Of a stretch of DNA of 64,000 nucleotides, positions 31,909 to 40,583 are shown one piece after another; position 1 is the first letter of the stretch, and every line of letters starts with the position of its first letter. The position numbers and the translations under genes were made by a program. Under the pieces are notes generated by a model, which made no database searches, was not told the origin of the DNA, and was given only the letters and a program-made list of their open reading frames with translations. Origin of the DNA: Melaminivora suipulveris (GTDB lineage: Bacteria; Pseudomonadota; Gammaproteobacteria; Burkholderiales; Burkholderiaceae_C); assembly GCF_003008575.1 (NCBI RefSeq), contig NZ_CP027667.1, positions 624,501-688,500 on the forward strand. The letters are read 5' to 3'.

Positions 31909-32628
31909 TCAGGTTTTCTCGATCAGGCACAGCACATGGGTGCGCAGCCAGGGAATGGCGTTCGCCCAGGCATACAGGCCGGGGTGCACGCGGCACAGCG
32001 CACGCCCCAGCGGCGGCGCGAGCGTGACGCGCTGCGCGTGCAGGCGCCCTCGGGGAAACAGCGTGCGCAGCCGCGCCAGGGGCACGCCGCGCACGTCCGG
32101 GTTGCGTGGATTGCCTACCGTGAAATCGTGCCACAGCAGCGCGCCGCCAGGGCGCAGCCAATGCCACAGGCGCGCGGCCAGGGCGCGCTGTGCGGCGTCA
32201 TCCAGCAAGGAAGAAAACACGGTGAAGGCCAGCACCAGGTCCTGGCTGGCGGCGGGCAGCGGCGCATCCAGCGCAGGGTCCAGCGCATCGGCGCACCAGA
32301 TGCGGCAACCCTGCGGCAGCACGGCGCGGGCCTGGGCTGCGCGCTCGTCCAGCAGCTCGATGCCGGCCAGCCGCGCGGGCGCCGCGCCCAGGCGCAGCAG
32401 GTCTTGCAGATTGCCGCCGCTGCCGCAGCCTGCTTCCAGGATGTCCAGCGCGGCCAGGTCGCGCCTGCCGCTGGCGTGCAGCAGCCGCACCAAGGCGCGC
32501 TGGCGCTCCTGCCATGCGGCCAGGGCGTAGGGTTGCAGCAGGCTGTAGCGCGCTGCGTCGGCGTTTGCATCGCGGCGTGCATAGCGCACGCGCACGCGCT
32601 GGGCTTCCAGGGGTTCGGGCTGTGCCAT
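31909..32628 (-). CDS. SAM-dependent methyltransferase of the glycan operon
   Basis: Class I methyltransferase of 239 residues. The SAM motif I is LDILEAGCGSGGNLQDLLRL; later blocks are GIELLDERAAQARAVLP and LVLAFTVFSSLLDD. It lies 18 bp after the GT2 gene and 10 bp before the aminotransferase gene, so it probably methylates a sugar of the surface glycan. The substrate position is not deducible. Confidence 0.85.
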   Translation of the reverse strand: MAQPEPLEAQRVRVRYARRDANADAARYSLLQPYALAAWQERQRALVRLLHASGRRDLAALDILEAGCGSGGNLQDLLRLGAAPARLAGIELLDERAAQARAVLPQGCRIWCADALDPALDAPLPAASQDLVLAFTVFSSLLDDAAQRALAARLWHWLRPGGALLWHDFTVGNPRNPDVRGVPLARLRTLFPRGRLHAQRVTLAPPLGRALCRVHPGLYAWANAIPWLRTHVLCLIEKT

Positions 32629-32646
32629 CGCAGTCGCTCGGCCGCT

Positions 32647-33687
32647 TCAGCGCGTGAGCGCGCCAAAGCTGCGAGCGGGAGCGCGGCCGCGCCACACATC
32701 CCACCAGCCGCGCAGCGAACCCCAGCCGTAGCCCAGGTGGTAGGCGGCGATCACGGCCACCACCCGCGCCGCCATGCCGGGCGTGAGACCGGCGCGCATG
32801 TCCGCCAGCGCCAGCAGCATGAGCGCACCGTAGGCCGCGAGCAGCAGCGCCAGCGGCCACCACATGCCCCCAAGCAACAGTAGCGCCGAGCCGGCCAGCG
32901 CCAGCACGAACGCAGCGGGTACCAAATGGCGCAGCGCGGCCGGCTGCCCATGCTTGGCGATCACGAAGGGCTTCCAGTAGCCGTACTGCTGGTACTGGCG
33001 CAGCACCTGCGCCAGGCGCCCGCGCGGCTGGTAGGTGCTGCGGATGCGCGGGCTCTGCCAGATGCGTCCGCCCGCGCGGCGGATGCGCAGGTTGTGCTCG
33101 TCGTCCTGGTTGCGCACCAGCTGCTCGTCGAAGCTGCCCACACGCTCGAAGGTCGCGCGCGGCCAGCAGCCCAGGTAGACCGTGTCCACCTCGCCCTCGT
33201 ACTCCAGGTCGCGCGAGCGCGCTCCGCCCGCCACCCAGCGCGACTGGAAGGCCGCAGCCACGGCGCGCTGCATGGGGCTCGCGCCCTGCGCGCGCCAGGG
33301 CCCGCCCACGTTGTCGGCGCCGGTCTCGGCCAGCGCGGCGATGCACTGCGCCAGGTAGTCGGTGGCGTACTCGCTGTGGACGTCCAGCCGCGCGATCACG
33401 GCGCCGCGCGCGGCGGCGATGCACAGGTTCAGCCCCGTGGAGACGATGCGCCCGGGGTTGTCCAGCCAGCGAAAGCGCGTGTCGTGATCCGCGCACCAGC
33501 GCTCCAGCAGTTCGCGCGTGCCGTCGTCGCTGCTCCCGTCGGCGATCAGCACCTCCATGTGCCACCCGGCAGGCAATTGCTGGCGTGCCACGCTGGCGCA
33601 AAACGCCAGGATGTGCGCATGCTCGTTGCGGCATGGGGCGATGACGGAGATCAACTGCGCCTGGTCCGGCTGCGCGGGGCCGTTCAT
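32647..33687 (-). CDS. Glycosyltransferase family 2 with C-terminal membrane helices
   Basis: Protein of 346 residues. The N-terminal GT-A domain shows ISVIAPCRNEHAHI, VLIADGSSDDGTRELLE, ARGAVIARLDVHSEY (nucleotide/metal site) and LVRNQDDEHNLRIRRAG (catalytic-base-like motif). Two or three C-terminal membrane helices follow (FVLALAGSALLLLGG, LALLLAAYGALMLLAL). The layout resembles ExoA-type glycosyltransferases of exopolysaccharide synthesis. It is the only obvious glycosyltransferase in the operon. ATG overlaps the stop of the upstream methyltransferase gene. Confidence 0.9.
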   Translation of the reverse strand: MNGPAQPDQAQLISVIAPCRNEHAHILAFCASVARQQLPAGWHMEVLIADGSSDDGTRELLERWCADHDTRFRWLDNPGRIVSTGLNLCIAAARGAVIARLDVHSEYATDYLAQCIAALAETGADNVGGPWRAQGASPMQRAVAAAFQSRWVAGGARSRDLEYEGEVDTVYLGCWPRATFERVGSFDEQLVRNQDDEHNLRIRRAGGRIWQSPRIRSTYQPRGRLAQVLRQYQQYGYWKPFVIAKHGQPAALRHLVPAAFVLALAGSALLLLGGMWWPLALLLAAYGALMLLALADMRAGLTPGMAARVVAVIAAYHLGYGWGSLRGWWDVWRGRAPARSFGALTR

Positions 33688-34352
33688 GGCAGCGCAGCCG
33701 CACCGGCGCAGCGGAACCAGTAGTGGTAGCGGTGCAGCGGGAAGACGCCGCTGTCCACTTGCGCCCAGCGCGTGCGCATGGCCGCCACCAGCGCCGCGCG
33801 GCGCGTGCGCCAGTGCGAGCCGATCTCCCAGTAGTGTCCGTCCGTCAGCCGCCTGCGGCACGGGATGCGCAGGCCCAGCGCGACGTTCACGAAGCGGTTG
33901 TGGACGCCCAGCCGCCCCGCCAGCCCCAGCCACGGGAAATGCCCCGGCAGCGAGAGGAAGGCCTGCGGCGCCAGCGTGCGCAGGGCATCGAGCTGCGCGC
34001 CGAACTGCTCGAACGGGATGTGCTCCAGCACCTCGCAGCACGAGACGACGTCGAAGCGCTCGCCCACGAGCAGCGCTGGCAGCTGGTCCAGCGGCGCGCA
34101 GATGTCGGCGCCCAGGCCAGGATTGATGTCGGCCGTGACCACCTCGATGCCCGACTGGCGCAAAAACGTGGAGACGAAACCGTTGCCGACGCCCACCTCC
34201 AGCACCCGGCGCGGGCGCAGGGCGTGCAGTTGCAATACCTGGAACGACATGGAGTGCAGGTGCTCGGGCGTGAAGTTGGCCTCGCCCACGTAGTGGCCGC
34301 GATCGAGTGTCGCCTCGCGCTGCGCGCCCACCCTGCCGTGCCTGCCTGTCAT
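33684..34352 (-). CDS. Second SAM-dependent methyltransferase of the glycan operon
   Basis: Class I methyltransferase of about 222 residues. Motif I is RRVLEVGVGNGFVSTFLRQ, with DVVSCCEVLEHIPFEQFGAQ downstream. ATG 34352 was preferred because of the GGAAGGCG just upstream; starts at 34364 or TTG 34382 are possible. Interspersed-repeat copy R6 separates it from the flippase gene. It overlaps the glycosyltransferase gene by 4 bp. Probably modifies a glycan or a lipid-linked intermediate. Confidence 0.85.
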   Translation of the reverse strand: MTGRHGRVGAQREATLDRGHYVGEANFTPEHLHSMSFQVLQLHALRPRRVLEVGVGNGFVSTFLRQSGIEVVTADINPGLGADICAPLDQLPALLVGERFDVVSCCEVLEHIPFEQFGAQLDALRTLAPQAFLSLPGHFPWLGLAGRLGVHNRFVNVALGLRIPCRRRLTDGHYWEIGSHWRTRRAALVAAMRTRWAQVDSGVFPLHRYHYWFRCAGAAALP

Positions 34353-34377
34353 GGCGCCTTCCATGCCGTGGTTTTGA

Positions 34378-34434
34378 ATCAATTGTGCCTCCAGTCGGCG
34401 TCAATAAAGCGCATGCAGCTATCATTTTTGATGA
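34378..34434 (-). repeat. 57-bp interspersed repeat, copy R6 (flippase-methyltransferase spacer)
   Basis: Minus orientation: hairpin module ending GATAGC, spacer TGCATG, CGCTTTAT, TGA, CGCCGACTGGAGGC. It occupies most of the only real gap in the otherwise overlapping glycan operon and abuts the methyltransferase ribosome-binding region. Confidence 0.8.
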
Positions 34435-34445
34435 ACACAGGCATT

Positions 34446-35642
34446 CTACGCACCCGGCCGCACTGCCCGCAGGGCCAGCACGATGTAGGCCGCATAGACC
34501 AGCGACGCCAGCGCCGCGTACAGCGCCGCCACGCCCACCACGCCGCCCCACCATACCCCCGCGACGGCGGCCACCAGGGCAACGGCGCACAGCAGCCCTT
34601 GCAGCAGCAGGCTCCAGCCCAGCCAGCCGCGCCAGGCCGCGAGAAAGGCCACCGGGCTGGCCACCAGCCGCACGGCGCCCAGCGGCAGCAAAAAAGCCAC
34701 CACATAGACCAGCTCCTGCCCCTGCGCGGGGAACAGCGCCGGCACCGCCAGCGGCGTGGCCGCCATCAGCGCCGCATGCACGGGCAGCGACAGCAGCGCC
34801 ATGCGCGCCAGCGCCGCCTGCACCACCGCGCGCGCACAGCCCTGCGCGGCGCTGGCGAGCACGCGCGCGCGCAAGTCGTCGGCCCACGCCAGCCCGACCA
34901 GGCTGGTGGGCAGCATGGCCGCGCGCAGCCCCAGCGCGATCGCGCCGGCCGCCGCATCGCCGGCGACTGCGCCCACCACCAGCACCTGCCCATGGTTGGC
35001 GACGGTGTTGAGCGCCAGGCCCGTCCACTCCGCGCGCACGAAGCGCCAGCGCGCGCGCAGCTGCCGCGCCAGCAGGCGCAAGCCGCCGCCGTGCGGCGGC
35101 GCCGGCGTGCGATTCGCCAGCGCCCAGGCCAGCCAGGCGGCGGCCGGCACGCTCCACGCGGCGAGCTGGCCACGCTCCAGCAGGCACGCCAGCAGCTGCA
35201 GCGGCAGCATGAGCAGCGCGGGCAGCGCGCGCGCCGCGGCGGCACTGGCGATGCGCCCGGATCGCGCGTGCTCGGTGGCTTTGATCTGCACCAGCGCCAG
35301 CGGCGCCAGCGCCAGCGCCCCGGCAGCCAGCCACGGCGGCGCGCCCAGCGCCAGCAGGCCGGGCGCGAGGGCGAAGGCGCCCAGGCCGCCCAGCACGGCA
35401 AGCTGGCGCGCCGCCGCGAACAGCAGCGCGGCGCGGCGCGCGCGCGCCTCCAGCTGCGCGGCGTATTCCAGCCGCAGCGGTGCCAAGGCGGCTGCCACGC
35501 TGGCCAGCGCCAGCGCCTGGCTCCAGGCGCCGAACGGCCCGGCACCCAGGCAGGTGGAGACGAGCCAGGCCGAGGCGAAAAAAGCACCGTGCTGCGCCAG
35601 CGTGAAGGCCACGGCGCCGCGCACGCCCTGCCTGGCCCTCAT
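34446..35642 (-). CDS. Wzx-like oligosaccharide flippase / polysaccharide export protein
   Basis: Highly hydrophobic protein of 398 residues with about ten to twelve membrane helices, rich in Ala and Leu. It begins VRGAVAFTLAQHGAFFASAW, similar to the start of the polysaccharide-transporter (MOP/PST) superfamily. Its place between ugd and glycan methyltransferase/glycosyltransferase genes supports a role in flipping the lipid-linked glycan across the inner membrane. Start overlaps the ugd stop (ATGA). Confidence 0.8.
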   Translation of the reverse strand: MRARQGVRGAVAFTLAQHGAFFASAWLVSTCLGAGPFGAWSQALALASVAAALAPLRLEYAAQLEARARRAALLFAAARQLAVLGGLGAFALAPGLLALGAPPWLAAGALALAPLALVQIKATEHARSGRIASAAAARALPALLMLPLQLLACLLERGQLAAWSVPAAAWLAWALANRTPAPPHGGGLRLLARQLRARWRFVRAEWTGLALNTVANHGQVLVVGAVAGDAAAGAIALGLRAAMLPTSLVGLAWADDLRARVLASAAQGCARAVVQAALARMALLSLPVHAALMAATPLAVPALFPAQGQELVYVVAFLLPLGAVRLVASPVAFLAAWRGWLGWSLLLQGLLCAVALVAAVAGVWWGGVVGVAALYAALASLVYAAYIVLALRAVRPGA

Positions 35643-37012
35643 CGCTCCTGCCCGCGCCCGACGCCCTGGTAGATGAAGCCTGCGCGCGCCATGTCCTGCG
35701 GGTCGAACAGGTTGCGTCCATCGAACACCACGGGCGCGCGCAGCGCGCGGCGCAGCGCCGGCAGGTCGGGGCTGCGGTAGATCTTCCATTCGGTGGCGAT
35801 GACCAGCGCGTCGGCCCCGCGTGCAGCCGCCAGCGGATCGGCGCAGAAGCGCACGTGCGGCTCCAGGCGGACGCGCTGCGCGGCCGGCTCGTCCGGCATG
35901 AGCTGATCGAGCGAATGCACCAGTGGGTCGTGCGCCTGCACCTGCGCGCCGGCTGCCACCAGCGCGCGCACGATGGCGCGGCTGGGCGCCTCGCGCACAT
36001 CGTCGGTGCCGGGTTTGAACGTGAGGCCCCACAGGGCGATGGTGCGGCCTTCGAGCGAGCCGCCGAAGTGGCGCAGCACGCGCTCGGCAAAACGCGCGGG
36101 CTGCCCTGCGTTGACCGCCTGCACGGCCTCCACCACGCGCAGGCGCTCGCCGGCGGCGCGCGCCGTGTGGCAGATGGCCGCCACGTCCTTGGGAAAGCAC
36201 GAGCCGCCATACCCCAGGCCGGCGTAGATGAAGTCGTAGCCGATGCGCCGGTCCGAGCCGATGCCGCGGCGCACCTGCTCGATGTCCGCGCCTAAAGCGT
36301 CGGCCAGTGCCGCCATGTCGTTCATGAAGCTGATCTTGGTGGCCAGCAGCGTATTGGCCGCGTACTTGGTCAGCTCGGCGCTTTTCACGTCCATCACCAC
36401 CATGCGCTCGTGGTTGCGGTTGAAGGGCGCGTAGGCGCGGCGCAGCAGACTTTCGGCGCGCGTGCCGGCGCTGCCCGGCGGCACGCCGATGACGACGCGG
36501 TCCGGGCGCATGAAGTCCTCCACCGCCGCGCCCTCCTTGAGGAACTCCGGGTTGGAGGCCACGGCGAACGCCGGGACACGCGCCAGCCGCCGCGCGGCCA
36601 GCTCGTGCGCGATGGCAGAGTGCACCTGCTGCGCCGTGCCCACCGGAACGGTGGACTTGTTGGCCACCACCAGAAAGCGCGACAGGTGCCGCCCCACGGC
36701 GCGCGCCACCTCCAGCACCTGCGACAGGTCGGCGCTGCCATCCTGCGCCATGGGCGTGCCCACGGCGATGAACAGCAGCTGCGCGTGGCGCACGCCTTGC
36801 GCCAGGTCGGTGGTGAAGGCCAGGCGCCCGGCCGCCAGGTTGCGTGCGATGAGCTCGGGCAGGCCCGGCTCGTGGATCGGCACGATGCCCTCATGCAACT
36901 GCGCCACGCGCGCGCCGTCGCGCTCGACGCAGACGACGTGGTTGCCCAGCTCGGCAAAGCAGGCGCTGGAGACCAGGCCCACATAGCCGGCGCCGACGAT
37001 GGTGATCTTCAT
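35639..37012 (-). CDS. ugd: UDP-glucose 6-dehydrogenase
   Basis: Oxidises UDP-glucose to UDP-glucuronate with two NAD+. Length 457 residues; N-terminal NAD motif ITIVGAGYVGLVSSACFAEL; catalytic Cys272 in GYGGSCFPKDVAAI; GLTFKPGTDDVREAPS in the C-terminal domain. It is the first gene of the minus-strand glycan operon, divergent from lysS with 173 bp between the starts, so the operon promoter should lie in 37013-37185. UDP-GlcA suggests an acidic surface polysaccharide. Confidence 0.96.
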   Translation of the reverse strand: MKITIVGAGYVGLVSSACFAELGNHVVCVERDGARVAQLHEGIVPIHEPGLPELIARNLAAGRLAFTTDLAQGVRHAQLLFIAVGTPMAQDGSADLSQVLEVARAVGRHLSRFLVVANKSTVPVGTAQQVHSAIAHELAARRLARVPAFAVASNPEFLKEGAAVEDFMRPDRVVIGVPPGSAGTRAESLLRRAYAPFNRNHERMVVMDVKSAELTKYAANTLLATKISFMNDMAALADALGADIEQVRRGIGSDRRIGYDFIYAGLGYGGSCFPKDVAAICHTARAAGERLRVVEAVQAVNAGQPARFAERVLRHFGGSLEGRTIALWGLTFKPGTDDVREAPSRAIVRALVAAGAQVQAHDPLVHSLDQLMPDEPAAQRVRLEPHVRFCADPLAAARGADALVIATEWKIYRSPDLPALRRALRAPVVFDGRNLFDPQDMARAGFIYQGVGRGQER

Positions 37013-37185
37013 GGTGCGTGGTGCAAGGGACTGCGGCAGCAGCCGCTGGCGGCCTGCCGCCGAACACGGCCGGGCGCGGGCGCCTCGCCTAAAATCGCCG
37101 ATTGTCCCAAAGCGTGCGCCCGCCGCGTGCGGCCCGCTGCGCCGGCGCCGGCGCACGCCGTCCTGCCTCTTTTCGCCTTCCCCCT

Positions 37186-38736
37186 ATGTCCTCCCAACAG
37201 CCCGCCCCCGCCGCCCCGCCCGTGGATGAAAACCAGCTCATCGCCGAGCGCCGCGAGAAACTGCGGGAGCTGCGCGAACGCCAGGCGCGCGGCGAAGGGG
37301 TGGCCTTTCCCAACGACTTCAAGCCGCAGCACCGCAGCGCGCAGCTGCAGGCAGCGCACGGCGGCGAGGACGCCGAGGCGCTGGACGCCCAGGCCCTCGG
37401 CGTGAGCGTCGCCGGCCGCATGATGCTCAAGCGCGTCATGGGCAAGGCCAGCTTCGCCACCCTCCAGGACGGCTCGCTGGGCGAGACCGGCGGTCGCATC
37501 CAGCTGTACGTGACGCGCGACGCCGTGGGCGAGGAGACCTACGCCGACTTCAAGCGCTGGGACCTGGGCGACATCGTGGGCGCCGAAGGCACGCTCATGA
37601 AAACCAAGACGGGTGAGCTGTCCGTCAAGGTCACGCGCCTGCGCCTGCTCACCAAGAGCCTGCGCCCCATGCCCGACAAGTTCCACGGCGTGGCCGACCA
37701 GGAGGTCAAGTACCGCCAGCGCTACGTCGATCTGATGACCGACGAGGCCGCGCGCCGGCGCTTCGTGGCGCGCAGCCAAGCCATCAGTGGCATCCGCGCC
37801 TTCATGGTCGAGCATGGCTTTCTGGAGGTGGAGACACCCATGCTGCACCCCATTCCCGGCGGGGCCAACGCCCGGCCGTTCGCCACGCACCACAACGCAC
37901 TCGACCAGGAGATGTTCCTGCGCATCGCGCCCGAGCTGTACCTGAAGCGCCTGGTCGTGGGCGGCTTCGAGCGGGTGTTCGAGATCAACCGCAACTTCAG
38001 GAACGAAGGCATCTCGGTGCGCCACAACCCCGAGTTCACCATGATGGAGTTCTACGCGGCCTACTGGAATTACCGCGATCTGATGGACTTTACCGAAGAG
38101 CTGATCCGCGACGCCGCGCGCCGCGCCACCGGCAGCCTGCAGCTGACCTACGGCGGCCGCGCGGTGGACCTGTCGCAGCCGTTTGCGCGCATGACCATCC
38201 GCGAGGCCATCCACGCCCACACCGAAGCTGGCGCGCACGTGGACGATGCGGCCTGGCTCACCAGCGCCCTGAAGAAGCTCGGCATGACCGAGGAGAAGGA
38301 CCGACTGTCAACGCGCACGCTGGCCGGCCTGCAGGTGCTGTACTTCGAGGAGACGGTGGAGGACAAGCTGTGGCAGCCGACCTTCATCATGGAGCACCCG
38401 ACCGAGATCTCGCCGCTGGCGCGCGCCAACGATGCGCGCCCCGAGGTGACCGAGCGCTTCGAGCTCTACATCACCGGCCGCGAATTCGGCAACGGTTTCT
38501 CGGAGCTCAACGATGCCGAGGACCAGGTGGCGCGCTTTACGGCGCAGGTGGACGCCAAGGACGGCGGCGACGACGAGGCCATGTACTTCGACCACGACTT
38601 CGTGCGCGCGCTGGAGTACGGCCTGCCGCCCACGGGCGGCTGCGGCATCGGCATCGACCGGCTGATGATGCTGCTCACCGACAGCCCCAGCATCCGCGAC
38701 GTGGTCCTGTTCCCCGCCCTGCGCCGCGAGCACTGA
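37186..38736 (+). CDS. lysS: Lysyl-tRNA synthetase (class II)
   Basis: Charges tRNA-Lys. Length 516 residues. OB-fold anticodon-binding domain ([20 protein letters not shown] ...) followed by the class II core: motif 2 [19 protein letters not shown] and motif 3 [23 protein letters not shown] 37186 was chosen because MSSQQPAP followed by [16 protein letters not shown] fits the family; an upstream in-frame codon would add a basic extension. The next gene begins 8 bp downstream. Confidence 0.97.
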   Translation: MSSQQPAPAAPPVDENQLIAERREKLRELRERQARGEGVAFPNDFKPQHRSAQLQAAHGGEDAEALDAQALGVSVAGRMMLKRVMGKASFATLQDGSLGETGGRIQLYVTRDAVGEETYADFKRWDLGDIVGAEGTLMKTKTGELSVKVTRLRLLTKSLRPMPDKFHGVADQEVKYRQRYVDLMTDEAARRRFVARSQAISGIRAFMVEHGFLEVETPMLHPIPGGANARPFATHHNALDQEMFLRIAPELYLKRLVVGGFERVFEINRNFRNEGISVRHNPEFTMMEFYAAYWNYRDLMDFTEELIRDAARRATGSLQLTYGGRAVDLSQPFARMTIREAIHAHTEAGAHVDDAAWLTSALKKLGMTEEKDRLSTRTLAGLQVLYFEETVEDKLWQPTFIMEHPTEISPLARANDARPEVTERFELYITGREFGNGFSELNDAEDQVARFTAQVDAKDGGDDEAMYFDHDFVRALEYGLPPTGGCGIGIDRLMMLLTDSPSIRDVVLFPALRREH

Positions 38737-38744
38737 CGAACGCA

Positions 38745-39770
38745 ATGAGCGCGCAGGCGATTCCCGCCACCGCCCCGACGTCGGCGCACGAGCCGTTCAG
38801 CGTGCTGCTGGTGGATGACGACGCCGCCCTGCGCGCAGCCGTCGCCGCCGAGATCCAGCACGCCAGCGCCACCGAAGTGCTGCAGGCGGCCGACGCCCCC
38901 TCGGCCCTTCACCTGTTCAAGCGGCACCGCCCGGACCTGGTGCTGCTGGACATCTGCCTGCCCGGCGGCAAGGACGGCTACTGGATCGCCCAGCGCATGC
39001 GCGAGGCCGAGCCTGGCGAGTGGACGCCCATCATCTTCCTGTCCGGCCTGGACGGCGACGTGGACCTGTGGCGCGGCATCGAAGCCGGTGGGGACGATTA
39101 CCTGGTCAAACCCTTCAAGCCCATCGTGCTGGCGGCCAAGCTGCGCGCCATGCGCCGCCTGCGCGACATGCGCCGGCGGCTGGTACAGCTGACCGAGGAG
39201 TTGCACCAGGCCAACCGGCGCCTGAACGAGATGGTCGAAGTGGACGCGCTGACCGGGTTGGTGAACCGGCGCGGCTTCGACCGCATCCTGCACGGCGAGA
39301 TCCTCGCGGCGCGCCGGGAGGGCACGCCGCTGACGCTGATGCTGTGCGATCTGGACCATTTCAAGCGCTACAACGACACGCTGGGCCACGTGCAGGGCGA
39401 CGAGTGCCTGAAGGCCGTCAGCCGGCTGCTTCGCGAGGTCTGCGTGCGCCCGCGCGACGTGGCGGCGCGCTACGGCGGCGAGGAGTTCGCGCTGATCCTG
39501 CCGAATACGCCGCGCTCTGGCGCCATGACGTTCGCCCGCGCGCTGGGCAGCCTGCTCAAGGCGCGCACCATCGTGCACCCCGGCTCACCACAGGGGCAGG
39601 TGCTGACCCTGTCGGGCGGCATCACCACCTGCGTGCCCGACGCCAGCACCCGGGCCGAGGGCATGCTGATGCGCGCCGACGAGGCGCTGTACGCCGCGAA
39701 GGCACAGGGGCGCGACCGGTTCTTCAGTTTCGAGATGCAGATGGACACCATCGAGCAGCGCCAGCACTGA
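38745..39770 (+). CDS. Response-regulator diguanylate cyclase (REC-GGDEF)
   Basis: Protein of 341 residues. N-terminal receiver domain with acidic pocket VDDD (~23-26), phospho-acceptor Asp69 in LVLLDICLPGGKDG and the conserved lysine in YLVKPFKP. A short coiled coil (LVQLTEELHQANRRLNEMVE) leads to a GGDEF domain with the active site GGEEF at about 244-248. An RxxD product-inhibition site (RPRD) sits exactly five residues before it, so it should make c-di-GMP and be feedback-inhibited. PleD/WspR-like in principle, with one receiver domain. No sensor kinase is adjacent. Confidence 0.94.
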   Translation: MSAQAIPATAPTSAHEPFSVLLVDDDAALRAAVAAEIQHASATEVLQAADAPSALHLFKRHRPDLVLLDICLPGGKDGYWIAQRMREAEPGEWTPIIFLSGLDGDVDLWRGIEAGGDDYLVKPFKPIVLAAKLRAMRRLRDMRRRLVQLTEELHQANRRLNEMVEVDALTGLVNRRGFDRILHGEILAARREGTPLTLMLCDLDHFKRYNDTLGHVQGDECLKAVSRLLREVCVRPRDVAARYGGEEFALILPNTPRSGAMTFARALGSLLKARTIVHPGSPQGQVLTLSGGITTCVPDASTRAEGMLMRADEALYAAKAQGRDRFFSFEMQMDTIEQRQH

Positions 39771-39786
39771 GAGGGTGCGAGACGAC

Positions 39787-40437
39787 ATGCATGCCCGCCT
39801 GAAAACCTATCTACCGCCCTGGATGCAGGAATGGCTGGACGTGATCGTGCCGCTGCTGCAGATCGCGCTGATCGTGCTGGCGACCCTGCTGTTGTACCGC
39901 CTGCTGCAGCGCATCTTCCAGCGCGCCAGCGAGCGCTATCAGTTCCCGCACGAGCTGCTCAAACCCGTGCGCGCCATCGTGCGCTGGCTGCTGGTCGGCG
40001 GCGCGGTGCTGCTGGCGCTGGAGCGGCTGGGCGTCTCGGCCAGTGTGCTGTGGACGGCCTTCACCGGCTTTGCCACGGTGGGCGCAGTGGCGTTCTTCGC
40101 CGCCTGGAGCGTGCTGTCCAACCTGTTTTGCGCGCTGCTGATCGTCAGCGTGGGGCCATTTCGCCTGGGCGACCACATCGAGCTGCTGGACAGCGCCGAC
40201 AAACCCGGCGCCCTGGGCCGGGTGGTGGACATCAACCTGCTCTACACCACCCTGGAGGACGCCACCGCGCCCGAGCCGGGCACGCTGCTGCAAATCCCCA
40301 ACGCCCTGATCTTCCAGCGCGTGCTGCGCCGCTGGCGCGCCGGCACGCCGGTGCCGCCCGAGCGCCTGGCGCCGCCGCCCGAGCTCGCGCGCCCGGTGCC
40401 CAGCACCGCGGGCGAACGCGGGTCAAGCCTTTTGTAA
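39787..40437 (+). CDS. Small MscS-family mechanosensitive channel protein
   Basis: Protein of 216 residues with three membrane helices and the MscS pore/beta region: GVSASVLWTAFTGFATVGAV, AFFAAWSVLSNLFCALLI, VGPFRLGDHIELLD. It is shorter than E. coli MscS and lacks most of the C-terminal alpha/beta domain. Likely protects against osmotic downshock, or acts in envelope tension sensing. ATG 39787 was chosen; an in-frame GTG at 39775 adds four residues. It follows the cyclase gene by 16 bp, probably in one operon with lysS. Confidence 0.85.
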   Translation: MHARLKTYLPPWMQEWLDVIVPLLQIALIVLATLLLYRLLQRIFQRASERYQFPHELLKPVRAIVRWLLVGGAVLLALERLGVSASVLWTAFTGFATVGAVAFFAAWSVLSNLFCALLIVSVGPFRLGDHIELLDSADKPGALGRVVDINLLYTTLEDATAPEPGTLLQIPNALIFQRVLRRWRAGTPVPPERLAPPPELARPVPSTAGERGSSLL

Positions 40438-40506
40438 AACAAAAGTCCATCAGCAGTAACCCTGTTGTCAGTTGTTTCCAGGACATTAAGCTGGCGGCCT
40501 CCGCCG

Positions 40507-40533
40507 CAGGCCCCTATGGGCCTGTCGATTTTT
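40507..40533 (+). terminator. Rho-independent terminator before livK
   Basis: CAGGCCC (40507-40513), loop CTAT, GGGCCTG (40518-40524), then TCGA and TTTTT (40529-40533). A 7-bp perfect stem with a nearby U-run in the mscS-livK gap; either the end of the upstream operon or an attenuator in the livK leader. Confidence 0.6.
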
Positions 40534-40583
40534 CGGCAATCCCTTTTTTCCCCTATTCCGACCCGTTCGAAAGACTCTCCGTC

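Noticed and set aside
32647..36210. Single minus-strand open frame of over 1100 codons across the glycan cluster
   Set aside because: Only its last third (32647-33687) is a real glycosyltransferase; the remainder runs out of frame through the methyltransferase, flippase and ugd genes, each of which has strong motifs.
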